64,000 nt of DNA from Rhodobacterales bacterium (GCA_002748285.1 PDSA01000031.1:1-64000), one strand, 5' to 3'; shown: positions 35,070 through 43,754, counted from the first letter of the stretch. A program made the numbers and translations. The notes: generated by a model from the sequence alone, not told the origin.

Positions 35070-35101
35070 TTCGGACGAATCCGTTCTGCGATTTGTCCGA
35101 A
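35070..35101. promoter_or_regulatory. Inverted repeat in the cpaB leader
   Basis: TTCGGAC and GTCCGAA are perfect arms; three more pairs (AAT/ATT) extend them after one mismatch, around a 10-nt loop. It ends 26 bp before the cpaB ATG, so it could be an operator or a leader hairpin affecting translation. Confidence 0.4.
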
Positions 35102-35127
35102 TCGTACTGTTGAAAGGAAGCATTGTC

Positions 35128-36018
35128 ATGCGGCTTATTTTTGGATTGGTTCTGATTGTGGGAGTGGCACTGGCCGGTTTTGCGGTTTATATGACCAAGG
35201 GGTATTTTCAGAGCTATCAGGCCGAGGCCGCCCGTCTGCAAGAGCTGGCGAAACATCAGGTGCCGACGGTGCAGGTCTTTGTCGCCGCCCGCAAAGTGAT
35301 GTATGGCGAACAGCTGGAAAAAAAGGCTGTGAAACTGGTCAGATGGCCGATCAACTCGCTGCCCGAAGGGATTTTCACCTATGAGGCAGATAACGTTGAA
35401 GGGTTTGAACCCGGCGAAGACCTGTTCCCCGAAAACAGCGACAAGCTGCGTTCAGTTCTGCGCACCATGGAAATCGGCGAGCCGATCATCGCCGTCAAAG
35501 TGACCAAGCCGGGCATGGCCGCTGGCATCAGTTCGCGGCTCAACCCGGGAATGCGCGCCTTTGCGATCAAGGTCGATGCCACCAGCGGGGTTTCCGGCTT
35601 TTTGCGCCCCGGCCATCAGGTGGATGTGTATTGGACAGGCAAACCGCCCAGAAACTCGAATACCGGCCCGCAGCAAAGCAAAATCACTAAGCTAATTGAA
35701 AGCGGCATGACGCTGGTTGCGATTGACCAATCGGCCAATGACGATATCTCTGGGGCCAACGTCGCCCGCACCGTCACAGTCGAAGCGACCCCCCGTCAAG
35801 TTGCCGCCTTGGCACAGGCACAAAGCTCGGGCCGCTTGTCGCTCTCGCTGGTCGGGGTCGGAGATGCCAGCGCGATTGATCCGATTGAGATAAGCCAGCT
35901 GGATCTGCTGGGCATCGAAGCCAACGAAGCGCCGGTGGTTCAGGAAAAGCAGGTTTGCACCATCAAGACCCGCAAGGGGGGTAAGATGGAGGTCATCGAG
36001 ATCCCCTGCACGCAATAA
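35128..36018 (+). CDS. cpaB: Flp pilus assembly protein CpaB (RcpC-like)
   Basis: A 296-residue periplasm-facing membrane protein of Tad/Flp pilus systems. It has an N-terminal membrane helix (residues 3-22), the SAF domain (VFVAARKVMYGEQLEKKAVKLVRWP), then GMRAFAIKVDATSGVSGFLRPGHQVDVYWTG typical of CpaB, and a Cys pair near the C-terminus. AAGGAA lies upstream of the ATG at 35128. Unlike usual, no cpaC, cpaE, cpaF or tadBC genes follow; a strong terminator does. Confidence 0.88.
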   Translation: MRLIFGLVLIVGVALAGFAVYMTKGYFQSYQAEAARLQELAKHQVPTVQVFVAARKVMYGEQLEKKAVKLVRWPINSLPEGIFTYEADNVEGFEPGEDLFPENSDKLRSVLRTMEIGEPIIAVKVTKPGMAAGISSRLNPGMRAFAIKVDATSGVSGFLRPGHQVDVYWTGKPPRNSNTGPQQSKITKLIESGMTLVAIDQSANDDISGANVARTVTVEATPRQVAALAQAQSSGRLSLSLVGVGDASAIDPIEISQLDLLGIEANEAPVVQEKQVCTIKTRKGGKMEVIEIPCTQ

Positions 36019-36036
36019 CCTACTGACATAAAACAC

Positions 36037-36078
36037 AAAACAGGGGCGTTCGATCAGATACGCCCCTGTTTTGCTTTT
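36037..36078 (+). terminator. Rho-independent terminator of cpaB
   Basis: AAAACAGGGGCG pairs perfectly with CGCCCCTGTTTT across 12 nt, followed by GCTTTT. It begins 19 bp after the cpaB stop and isolates the gene from its downstream neighbour. Confidence 0.88.
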
Positions 36079-36180
36079 AAGCCCGGCCCGGACATCACCC
36101 TGCCCGTCCGGCTTTGCCCCGCATCATATCGGTTGCACTCCACCGTTTCCTTTCCGGCCCGCCATCGCTAAGCTGTGGAC

Positions 36181-36540
36181 ATGACATATCCTGTTTCCTC
36201 TATCCGCAATCTTGGCCCAGCCTCAGACGCCGCCTATGCCGCAGCGGGCATTCACAGCGCCGATCAGCTGCGCCATCTTGGGGCAGATGCGGCCTATGAA
36301 AAACTGCTGCACTCCGGCGTCAGGCCGCATTTCATCGCTTATTACGCCATGGTGATGGGATTACAGGGGCGGCCATGGAATGATTGTCAGGGCAAGGAAA
36401 AACAACAGCTACGCCAGCGTTTTGACGCGATCAGGGCGCGGGTTGCAAAACAGCCGGGTGCACAAGATAAGGGCCGCTCCGAACTGGAAGCGGCCCTTGA
36501 TCAGATTGGAGTCATCAAAGCCAAGCGGCGCGGCGCTTAG
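36181..36540 (+). CDS. TfoX C-terminal domain protein
   Basis: A 119-residue protein whose body is the TfoX/Sxy C-terminal domain: IRNLGPASDAAYAAAGIHSADQL, AYEKLLHSG, HFIAYYAMVMGLQGRPWND. This helix-hairpin-helix-like domain also occurs alone. The N-terminal TfoX domain is missing, so a role in competence control cannot be assumed. ATG at 36181; a GTG two codons earlier is possible. Confidence 0.8.
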   Translation: MTYPVSSIRNLGPASDAAYAAAGIHSADQLRHLGADAAYEKLLHSGVRPHFIAYYAMVMGLQGRPWNDCQGKEKQQLRQRFDAIRARVAKQPGAQDKGRSELEAALDQIGVIKAKRRGA

Positions 36541-36547
36541 GCCCTTA

Positions 36548-36584
36548 TAATCTAATCAATATGGACCACAGCTTGATTAGATTA
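36548..36584. terminator. Perfect AT-rich inverted repeat between convergent genes
   Basis: TAATCTAATCAA and TTGATTAGATTA are perfect 12-bp arms around 13 nt, 7 bp after the TfoX-C gene and 8 bp beyond the convergent unknown gene. A bidirectional terminator is likely though no T run follows. It also marks the edge of the AT-richer pocket. Confidence 0.5.
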
Positions 36585-36592
36585 CGAACCCG

Positions 36593-36850
36593 CTATGCGT
36601 AGGTGTCCACTTTCAGGGTGCCATCGGCGCGATACTCAGCCGTTCGGCCATCACCGATCGAGCGCATAATCGGTTCACCGCCATAGTTCAGATCGAAGGA
36701 ACAAATTTTCACTTGGCCGTCCTTTACCTCGAACAAAGGCTCATCAATGCTAAAGCTCTTGGACATGATTTCCGATTCAATAATCAGGTTCATTCGGGAC
36801 ATGGCCAGATGATCCTTCGCCATATCGTGGAGCTCCTGGAACTCTGGCAC
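36593..36850 (-). CDS. Downstream half of unknown gene split by in-frame TAG
   Basis: Up to 85 codons continue in exactly the same frame as 36851-37243 after a TAG. As an independent gene it would start at the ATG at 36823 (AGGAG 10 bp upstream; 76 residues, MAKDHLAMSRMNLIIES); a GTG directly after the TAG is another start. The sequence ends SIGDGRTAEYRADGTLKVDTYA. No family recognised. It may be the C-terminal half of one 216-codon gene. Confidence 0.5.
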   Translation of the reverse strand: MPEFQELHDMAKDHLAMSRMNLIIESEIMSKSFSIDEPLFEVKDGQVKICSFDLNYGGEPIMRSIGDGRTAEYRADGTLKVDTYA

Positions 36851-37243
36851 CTATTTGCGGTCTTCAGCCCGGAACGGGCTGTCAAATTTGCCATTCAGCG
36901 AAATGTCGCCGCCACCTGAGCGGTTGATTGTATCCGCAAAGGTGTTGAGGTTCATCATAATTGTGGACGCATGTTTTATCGCATCTTCTTTGGTTTTGAA
37001 GCTGAACGCATTTATGCTCCCGGCCTTGGCGCTTGCATAAAGTGACTTCATCGCAGCGTTTGCGCGTGGCTTGAATGGTTCTGCGGGGTTTGCGGCTCGA
37101 TGAGCTTGAGCCATAGCTGCACTCGCCACGAGCCCTCCCAGTTTTGCTTTGAGCTCATTGGTTTTTGCAGGGTCCTGCGCAGCCTTCATTGCCTCAATAT
37201 CAAGAGTCTGAACGTTTCTCATCATATGGCTCGGTATATGCAT
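36851..37243 (-). CDS. Unknown protein, upstream half of split gene
   Basis: 130 residues, soluble, rich in Ala, Lys and Asn, starting MHIPSHMMRNVQTLDIEAMK and containing AAMKSLYASAKAGSINAFSF and NRSGGGDISLNGKFDSPF. AAGGGA lies 8-9 bp before the ATG. There is no signal peptide and no family was recognised. It ends in AAA-TAG, and the frame stays open past the stop (see the next-downstream entry). Base composition is more AT-rich than the flanking genes, consistent with acquired DNA. Confidence 0.55.
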   Translation of the reverse strand: MHIPSHMMRNVQTLDIEAMKAAQDPAKTNELKAKLGGLVASAAMAQAHRAANPAEPFKPRANAAMKSLYASAKAGSINAFSFKTKEDAIKHASTIMMNLNTFADTINRSGGGDISLNGKFDSPFRAEDRK

Positions 37244-37373
37244 GATTGGAATCCCTTCAGTTCACTAAAAGGCTACGGGAGCAGCTGTGAAAAATCACTT
37301 AAAACGAGAGGTTGGAGGAAAAAGTTTTACATCCAAATTTACATGTTTTTAAGGGCGAATACCTAATTTTGAA

Positions 37374-37811
37374 ATGCCCCCTACCACCACAAAAAAGGAA
37401 ATTTTTTTGGCGGTTGTTCACGGCACTACTGGCAACGACCACATCACAGCCAGCTACAAAAATGGCCCATGGTATTACTCAGATACCGTGTATCTCTCCG
37501 CTGGGGATGACCACATCGATACCAGCCTCGGAGATGACTACATCAATGCGGGATCAGGTAATGACGAAGTGGACGCTGGTGACGGCAATGACCACATCTA
37601 TGACGGCGCGGGTTCAGACCCATTGAAGGGCGACCTCGGCAATGACGTCACTCATGGTGCTGCCGTTGATGATATCATCAACGGCAGCATGGGCGACGAC
37701 GTGCTGTATAGCAATGGTGGCGACGATTTTTTCGTTCACACCGGTATTGACGGATGGGGCCGCTACGATGGCGGCACGGACACCATTACCATTAACAGTT
37801 CAGGCGATTAG
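37374..37811 (+). CDS. Short RTX (hemolysin-type calcium-binding repeat) protein
   Basis: About 145 residues dominated by nonapeptide RTX repeats: [38 protein letters not shown], shown here by its core units GDDHID, GDDYIN, GNDEVD, GNDHIY, GDDVLY. Such repeats bind calcium in proteins exported by type I secretion. No enzymatic domain is present. Later repeats are degenerate ([12 protein letters not shown]). The start may instead be a TTG at 37407 after AAGGAA. Its TAG overlaps the ndk stop, suggesting a truncated remnant of a longer gene. Confidence 0.65.
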   Translation: MPPTTTKKEIFLAVVHGTTGNDHITASYKNGPWYYSDTVYLSAGDDHIDTSLGDDYINAGSGNDEVDAGDGNDHIYDGAGSDPLKGDLGNDVTHGAAVDDIINGSMGDDVLYSNGGDDFFVHTGIDGWGRYDGGTDTITINSSGD

Positions 37812-38230
37812 CCGACCAGTTCAAGCCCGGAAAAGAAATAGGCGATCTCAACCGCCGCCGTTTCCGGCGCATCAGAACCGTGGATCGAGTTTTCACCCAA
37901 AGACAGCGCGAATTCCTTGCGGATGGTGCCTTCGGCAGCTTCGGCCGGGTTGGTCGCACCCATGACTTCGCGGTTGCGGGCAATGGCGTTTTCACCTTCC
38001 AGAACCTGCACAACGATCGGCTCGGACGTCATGAATTCGCACAGCTCGTCAAAGAAGGGGCGCTCTTTATGCACACCGTAAAACTCCTGAGCCTGTTCCA
38101 AGGTCAGACGGATGCGCTTGCTGGCGACAACGCGCAGGCCGGCCTCTTCCAGTTTCGCGGTGATCGCCCCGGTCAGGTTGCGTTTGGTGGCATCGGGCTT
38201 GATGATGCTGAAAGTGCGTTCTAGTGCCAT
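37808..38230 (-). CDS. ndk: Nucleoside diphosphate kinase
   Basis: A 140-residue enzyme that balances nucleoside triphosphate pools by phosphate transfer through a phospho-histidine. His117 in [15 protein letters not shown] is the phospho-acceptor; [13 protein letters not shown] and [18 protein letters not shown] are family blocks. AAGAGAGA precedes the ATG. It is convergent with and overlaps the RTX gene stop and is divergent from the ABC-F gene. Confidence 0.97.
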   Translation of the reverse strand: MALERTFSIIKPDATKRNLTGAITAKLEEAGLRVVASKRIRLTLEQAQEFYGVHKERPFFDELCEFMTSEPIVVQVLEGENAIARNREVMGATNPAEAAEGTIRKEFALSLGENSIHGSDAPETAAVEIAYFFSGLELVG

Positions 38231-38363
38231 GTTCGATCTCTCTTACTGCTGTGGGCCGGGACTGCCCCCGCCCTGTGATGATTTCGCCGCCCCGATAACA
38301 TGCCGTCACGCCATTGAAAAGCGGTGATTGACCTTGGCCGCCACATAGGCCAAACCACCGCCT

Positions 38364-40214
38364 ATGTTACGCATCCATGATTTGAATTACGCCATTCAGG
38401 GCAAATCCCTGTTCGAAAGCGCCTCGGCCACCATTCCCACCGGTCACAAGGTTGGGCTGATTGGCCGCAATGGCGCGGGCAAAACCACGCTGTTCAACCT
38501 GATCCGCGGCAATATCCCCACCGAACACGGCACCATATCGCTGCCCGCCAAGGCACGCATCGGTGGTGTCAGTCAGGAAGTGCCCGGCAACGAGGTTTCG
38601 CTGCTGGACACGGTTCTGGCCGCCGATACCGAACGCGCCGCGCTGCTGGTCGAATCCGAAAGCGCGCAAGACCCGGCCCGCATCGCCGATATCCACACCC
38701 GCCTGGCCGATATTGACGCCTATTCCGCCGAAGCCCGGGCCTCGGCGATTCTGGGTGGTCTGGGGTTTGAACCCGAAGAACAACTGCGCCCCTGTTCCGA
38801 TTTCTCGGGCGGCTGGCGGATGCGGGTGGCACTGGCGGCGGTGCTGTTCAGCCAGCCCGATTACCTGCTGCTGGACGAACCGACCAACTATCTCGATCTG
38901 GAAGGCGCGCTGTGGCTGGAAGCCTATCTGGTGAAATACCCCCATACCGTGCTGATCATCAGCCATGACCGCGAATTGCTGAACCGCTCGGTCGGGGCGA
39001 TTTTGCACCTTGAGGGCAAAAAACTCACGCTTTATTCCGGCCCTTACGATCAATTCGTGCGCCAACGCGCCGCCCAACGCGAGGTGCAGTCCGCAGCCGC
39101 CAAGAAACAGGAAACCCAGCGGGCGCATTTGCAAAGCTTTGTGGACCGCTTTAAGGCCAAAGCCTCGAAGGCAAAACAGGCGCAATCCCGGGTCAAAATG
39201 CTGGAAAAGATGCAGATCATCCGCGCACCCGAGGATGCGGCCCGCACGGTTTTCACCTTCCCCGAACCCGAAGAGCTGTCACCGCCGATCATCAGCTGCG
39301 AAGGCGCTGCGGTCGGCTATGACGGCACGCCGGTTCTCAAGCGGCTGAACCTGCGCATTGATCAGGATGACCGCATCGCGCTGCTGGGCAAGAACGGTCA
39401 GGGAAAATCCACTCTGGCCAAGCTGTTATCGGGCAGACTTGAACCCCTTTCCGGCCAGATCAGCACCGCCCGCAAACTGCGCATCGGCTTTTTCGCCCAG
39501 CATCAGGTGGATGAGCTGTTCATCGACGAAACCCCGCTGCAACATCTGGCCCGTGAGCGCCCGGATGAAGGCGAGGCCCGGCTACGCGCCCGGCTGGCGG
39601 GTTTTGGTCTGGGGCCGGATCAGGCGGAAACCGAAGTCGGGCGGCTGTCGGGTGGACAAAAGGCGCGACTGTCGCTGCTGCTGGCCACCCTGCCCGCGCC
39701 GCATCTGCTGATTCTGGACGAGCCCACCAACCATCTGGATATCGAAAGCCGCGAAGCGTTGGTTGAAGCGCTGAGCGCCTATCGCGGGGCCGTGATTCTG
39801 ATCAGCCATGACATGCATCTGCTGTCGCTGGTGGCGGATCGGCTGTGGCTGGTCAAGGACGGGCAGGTCTCGGTCTGGCAAGAGGATCTGGCCGCCTATC
39901 GCAAGCATCTGCTGACCAAAGACGTCAGCGACAAGCCGAAAAAACCCAAACCCGCCGTCAAACGCGCCAGCCGGGATCAGCTGCTGGCCCTGCGCAGCGA
40001 GGTGCGCAAATGCGAAGAGCGGGTGAGCAAGCTCAATGAAATGCGCGACAAGCTGGCGACAAAGCTGGCCGACCCCGCGCTTTATGACGAAGAGGCCGGC
40101 AATCAGGCCGAGCCGTGGCAGCGCAAGTATTCGGAAGTGATGGAAGCAATTGACCGGGCCGATGATCTGTGGATCAGGGCGCTGGAAAAACTGGAAGCTG
40201 CGGAAAAAGGATAA
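38364..40214 (+). CDS. ABC-F family ATP-binding protein
   Basis: A 616-residue soluble protein with two ABC domains and no membrane part, as in the ABC-F group that acts on ribosomes. First domain: GRNGAGKTT, FSGGWRMRVALA, LLLDEPTNYLD. A charged linker of about 80 residues (RQRAAQREVQSAAAKKQE and onward) is the ribosome-contacting arm of this family. Second domain: GKNGQGKST, LSGGQKARLSL, LILDEPTNHLD. A C-terminal coiled coil follows, as in Uup/YheS. It is followed 3 bp later by marC. Confidence 0.92.
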   Translation: MLRIHDLNYAIQGKSLFESASATIPTGHKVGLIGRNGAGKTTLFNLIRGNIPTEHGTISLPAKARIGGVSQEVPGNEVSLLDTVLAADTERAALLVESESAQDPARIADIHTRLADIDAYSAEARASAILGGLGFEPEEQLRPCSDFSGGWRMRVALAAVLFSQPDYLLLDEPTNYLDLEGALWLEAYLVKYPHTVLIISHDRELLNRSVGAILHLEGKKLTLYSGPYDQFVRQRAAQREVQSAAAKKQETQRAHLQSFVDRFKAKASKAKQAQSRVKMLEKMQIIRAPEDAARTVFTFPEPEELSPPIISCEGAAVGYDGTPVLKRLNLRIDQDDRIALLGKNGQGKSTLAKLLSGRLEPLSGQISTARKLRIGFFAQHQVDELFIDETPLQHLARERPDEGEARLRARLAGFGLGPDQAETEVGRLSGGQKARLSLLLATLPAPHLLILDEPTNHLDIESREALVEALSAYRGAVILISHDMHLLSLVADRLWLVKDGQVSVWQEDLAAYRKHLLTKDVSDKPKKPKPAVKRASRDQLLALRSEVRKCEERVSKLNEMRDKLATKLADPALYDEEAGNQAEPWQRKYSEVMEAIDRADDLWIRALEKLEAAEKG

Positions 40215-40217
40215 CGG

Positions 40218-40835
40218 ATGGAAACTGCGCAACTGATCACCGCTTTTGTGTCGCTGTTTGTGGTCATTGACCCGATCGCGCTGACCCCGCTGTTTATCAC
40301 CCTGACCAAGGGGATGCCCAAACAGCAGCGCCGCGCCATTGCTTTGCGGGCCTGTCTGATTGCGATGGGGCTGCTCACCCTGTTCGGGCTGCTGGGGGAA
40401 ACCTTGCTGGGGTTCATCGGCATTTCGCTGCCAGCCTTTCAGATCGCCGGAGGAATTTTGCTGTTTCTGACCGCGCTGGAAATGCTGTTTGAACGGCGCA
40501 CGGTGCGGCGCAAGGGGCAGGCCAATATGGCCGATGACCCTTCGGTTTTCCCGCTGGCCACCCCGCTGATCGGCGGCCCCGGCGCGATTGCCACCATGAT
40601 TTTGCTCACTGGTCAGGCCGACGGCGATTGGAGCGCAACTATACAGGTGCTGTTGGTGATGGTAGCGGTGCTGACCGTGGTGTTCAGCTTTTTCTCACTC
40701 GCCGGTCTGGTTGAACGCCTGTTGGGGCCGACCGGCACCAATGTCACCAGCCGCTTGTTGGGGATGTTGCTGGCGGCACTTTCGGTGCAATTTGTGATCA
40801 ATGGCATCACCGCGACCAACTGGTTTGGCACATAG
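40218..40835 (+). CDS. MarC family integral membrane protein
   Basis: A 205-residue protein with six hydrophobic helices. IDPIALTPLFITLT early and FPLATPLIGGPGAIATMILL in the middle are the paired family motifs. Despite the name the family is not clearly linked to drug resistance; members resemble amino-acid exporters. It starts 3 bp after the ABC-F stop, so the two are probably cotranscribed. Confidence 0.88.
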   Translation: METAQLITAFVSLFVVIDPIALTPLFITLTKGMPKQQRRAIALRACLIAMGLLTLFGLLGETLLGFIGISLPAFQIAGGILLFLTALEMLFERRTVRRKGQANMADDPSVFPLATPLIGGPGAIATMILLTGQADGDWSATIQVLLVMVAVLTVVFSFFSLAGLVERLLGPTGTNVTSRLLGMLLAALSVQFVINGITATNWFGT

Positions 40836-40874
40836 GGCTTTTCCCGCCCCTGCCACGCCATTATAGTTAAGCCC

Positions 40875-41456
40875 ATGGATACGGACCAAACCGCAAGACT
40901 GATTTATCTGATATTGCTGGGCGCGATGCTGGTCAGCTGGTTCGTGGTGCAAAATCGCCAGAGCCTGGGCAAGACCGCGCAACATGCCACGCTTTGGGGG
41001 CTGATCTTTGTGGCGGTGATTGCCGCTGCCGGGCTGTGGTCGGATATTCGCGATGATGTGCTACAAAGCCAGAGCTATAGCGACGATCAATCCCGCATCG
41101 AGGTGCCCCGGCGTCTGGATGGGCATTACCACCTGACGCTGGAAATTGACGGCACCGAAATAGAGTTTGTCATCGACACCGGCGCCACCGATGTGGTGCT
41201 GAACAAGACGGATGCAAGCGCCATCGGCATTGATGTGGACAATCTGTTTTTCAACGAAATCGCCCATACCGCCAATGGCGAGGTCAAAACCGCCCGGGTG
41301 CGGCTGAAAAATGTGCGGCTGGGGCCGATTTTTGACCCTCAGCTGCGGGCTTCGGTCAATGACGGTGAGCTGTCGACTTCGCTGTTGGGCATGGCGTATT
41401 TGCAGCGTTTTTCGAAAATTGAGATCAGCAATGGCAAGATGGTGCTGCATCGGTAA
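40875..41456 (+). CDS. TIGR02281-type membrane-anchored aspartic protease
   Basis: A 193-residue protein with two N-terminal membrane helices (about residues 8-24 and 39-54) and a periplasmic retropepsin-like domain. The active-site motif FVIDTGATDVVL has Asp101; IEISNGKMVLHR closes the domain. The single Asp-Thr-Gly per chain implies action as a dimer. It follows marC by 39 bp and may be in the same transcript. Confidence 0.85.
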   Translation: MDTDQTARLIYLILLGAMLVSWFVVQNRQSLGKTAQHATLWGLIFVAVIAAAGLWSDIRDDVLQSQSYSDDQSRIEVPRRLDGHYHLTLEIDGTEIEFVIDTGATDVVLNKTDASAIGIDVDNLFFNEIAHTANGEVKTARVRLKNVRLGPIFDPQLRASVNDGELSTSLLGMAYLQRFSKIEISNGKMVLHR

Positions 41457-41513
41457 GCGGACGACCCGAGCAGATGCCAAGAATTCTGCATATCATCGTT
41501 AAGACCAATAAAT

Positions 41514-41636
41514 GAGGGCTGCGCCTTGCCTGGGCGGGCGCGAATGCGCCTGCCGGGGGCAGGCAGGCCTAAGGACGGCCCATCGGTCGGGCGGGACAGT
41601 GAGAAGGGGCAGCGCATTTGGCAAAGCCTGCCCCGC
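41514..41636 (+). repeat. Dispersed GC-rich intergenic repeat, copy A
   Basis: AGGGCTGCGCC, CCTGGGCGGGCGC, AATGCGCCTGCCG, GGGGCAGGCAGGC, TCGGTCGGGCGGGACAGT and AAGGGGCAGCGCA appear in this order. The same order occurs in copy B (59735-59833, opposite strand) and, without the middle hairpin, in copy C (62331-62427). The element holds internal inverted repeats and fills the gap between the protease gene and holC. Confidence 0.75.
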
Positions 41637-41640
41637 TCCC

Positions 41641-42099
41641 CTATCGCTGCGCCTTCATCTCCCACGCCCCGCTTTCCTGAGACCAATACTGCGCCGCACA
41701 GCCCGCCGCCGTCAGCTCTTTCCACTGCTGACGCGCCCGATCCAGCGCCGCCGGGTCATTGCCGTCAAAAATGATACTGACCCGCTGCATCTGCTCTACC
41801 TCATCGGCCTCAACCGCGCTGCCATCAATCGCCAGCACGCAATCGGGCTGGTTCGCGGCATCCGCCTGATCCGTCAGCAAAATCGGCTGCATCGCATCAT
41901 GGCTGCCCCCGGCCAGCCCATGCGGCAAAAAGCTGTCATCGCTCAGCAGCCACAGCTTTTCATCCAGCCATTGCAGCCGCTGCCGATCCGGGCCGCGCAC
42001 CGCCACCCGCCACCCGGCTTGCAGCGATTTCTGCGCCAATACGGGCAGCACCTGCTCCAGCGGCTCGCGGGTGAGATGATAAAAGTAAACCGCCCCCAT
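41641..42099 (-). CDS. holC: DNA polymerase III chi subunit
   Basis: A 152-residue HolC protein that links the clamp loader to SSB at the replication fork. It opens with VYFYHLTREPLEQVLPVLAQKSLQAG and has WLLSDDSFLPHGLAGG, both family-typical. The ATG at 42099 overlaps the pepA stop (TGATG). The pepA-holC order is conserved in many proteobacteria. Confidence 0.92.
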   Translation of the reverse strand: MGAVYFYHLTREPLEQVLPVLAQKSLQAGWRVAVRGPDRQRLQWLDEKLWLLSDDSFLPHGLAGGSHDAMQPILLTDQADAANQPDCVLAIDGSAVEADEVEQMQRVSIIFDGNDPAALDRARQQWKELTAAGCAAQYWSQESGAWEMKAQR

Positions 42100-43607
42100 C
42101 AATCGCCTTCCTGAAGGTCGCGGATCAGCCGATCCAGCGACATCACCCCCCAGCCGGTCGCGCCTTTGGGGGCCAGAGTAGACTCGGTTTTCAGCAAAGC
42201 CGTGCCGGCAATGTCCAGATGAATCCATGGCATATCCGCGCCGATAAAACGTTGCAGAAACTTCGCCGCCGTGATCGAACCGGCCGGCCGGCCGCCGCTG
42301 TTTTTCATATCGGCAATGCGCGACTCAATCAGCTTATCATAGCTGTCATCCAGCGGCATCCGCCACGCGCCCTCGCCCTGAGACTTGGCCGCCTTCAAAA
42401 ACGCATTGCACAGCGCGTTGTCATTGGAAAACACCCCGGTATTGTCATGGCCCAACCCGATGATCACCGCCCCGGTCAGAGTGGCCAGATTGATCACGCC
42501 GCTGGGCTCAAAGCGCTGCTGCGCATACCACAGCACATCGGCCAGCACCAAACGGCCCTCGGCATCGGTGTTGATCACCTCGATCGTGTCGCCCTTCATC
42601 GAGCGCACCACATCCCCGGGACGGCTGGCCTGCCCATCGGGCATATTTTCAACCAGCCCGATCAGCCCGACCACATTGGCCTCGGCCTTGCGCAGCGCCA
42701 GAGTGCGCATCACCCCGGCCACCACGCCAGCACCGCCCATATCCATGGTCATATCCTCCATGCCGGCGGCCGGTTTCAACGAAATGCCGCCAGTGTCAAA
42801 CACCACGCCTTTGCCCACCAGCGCCAGCGGTTTGTCATCCTTTTTGCTGCCATTCCACTGCATCACCACCACTTTCGAAGGGCTGACCGAGCCCTGCCCG
42901 ACCGACAAAAGCGCGCCCATGCCCAGCTTTTTCAGCTGTGTTTCTTCCAGCACCTCAACCTTGAGCCCCAGCTCTTTCATCGCTTCCAGCCGGGCGGCAA
43001 AATCGCTTGTTGTCAACACATTAGCGGGCTCATTGACCAGATCGCGGGTAAAGATCACCCCCTCGGCCACCGCCGCGACCGACCCGGCCTGTTCGGTGGC
43101 TTCTTCGGGTTTGCTGACCATGATTTTCAGGGAACCGAACGGATCAGCCTGTTTGCTTTTGTGGCGGTCAAACCCATAGCTGCGCAGCGCCAACCCCAAA
43201 GCCAGCTCGGTCAGCTGCCCCAAATTGCCGGCCAGAACCAGCAGATCAGAACGCCCGGCGGCCTTGGCAATCGCCGCCCCGGCCTTGCGGGCATCCAGCG
43301 ATTGCGGGCGGCGTTTCAGCTTGATCACCTGCACCGCGTCACAGGCCATGCCAGCGGGGAAGCTCAGATCACGGCCCTGCCCCATTTTCAGCTTGTCGTA
43401 AGCCTCTGACTCCACAAACCGTTTCAACGCCCCCTTGCACAACCGATTGACCCGGCGCGCGCATTGATCCAGCTGCCCTTCCGGCCCGACAAACACCGCA
43501 ATGCGCCCGGTGGCGGCGGCGATCTGATCCAGATCAACGGCGATAAAATCCACAGGGCGCGGGGCGGTGGCAGGCGTGGGTTGCGAAACGGTTTTGGTAG
43601 AGGTCAT
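42099..43607 (-). CDS. pepA: Leucyl aminopeptidase (family M17)
   Basis: A 502-residue cytosolic aminopeptidase with two metal ions. The signature NTDAEGRLVLADVL is present; VGKGVVFDTGGISLKPA supplies metal and substrate ligands, and MKGDTIEV and RIADMKNSGGRPAGS follow. The N-terminal ~170 residues are the regulatory domain. It is divergent from lptF and overlaps holC by one base. Confidence 0.96.
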   Translation of the reverse strand: MTSTKTVSQPTPATAPRPVDFIAVDLDQIAAATGRIAVFVGPEGQLDQCARRVNRLCKGALKRFVESEAYDKLKMGQGRDLSFPAGMACDAVQVIKLKRRPQSLDARKAGAAIAKAAGRSDLLVLAGNLGQLTELALGLALRSYGFDRHKSKQADPFGSLKIMVSKPEEATEQAGSVAAVAEGVIFTRDLVNEPANVLTTSDFAARLEAMKELGLKVEVLEETQLKKLGMGALLSVGQGSVSPSKVVVMQWNGSKKDDKPLALVGKGVVFDTGGISLKPAAGMEDMTMDMGGAGVVAGVMRTLALRKAEANVVGLIGLVENMPDGQASRPGDVVRSMKGDTIEVINTDAEGRLVLADVLWYAQQRFEPSGVINLATLTGAVIIGLGHDNTGVFSNDNALCNAFLKAAKSQGEGAWRMPLDDSYDKLIESRIADMKNSGGRPAGSITAAKFLQRFIGADMPWIHLDIAGTALLKTESTLAPKGATGWGVMSLDRLIRDLQEGD

Positions 43608-43754
43608 GGGGTATCCTTTACTGACTTCAAAGCGGGCAATGTTTTGCCTTACTTAGCCCCGCCGCTGCCAAAAAGCCAGATAGCAGTTTATTCGCCCGGC
43701 AATATCGGCTAATCTGGCGCGTAAGATTTGGCAGTTTGCAAGGGGCGTGTTCGA

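Noticed and set aside
36593..37243. TAG between the two halves read as pyrrolysine
   Set aside because: The MttB-like gene has no internal TAG and no pyl genes are seen; a nonsense mutation or two genes is simpler.
37374..37811. CRISPR or tandem DNA repeat suggested by the regular GGN-GAC pattern
   Set aside because: The periodicity is explained by nonapeptide RTX codons in one open frame; there are no spacers.
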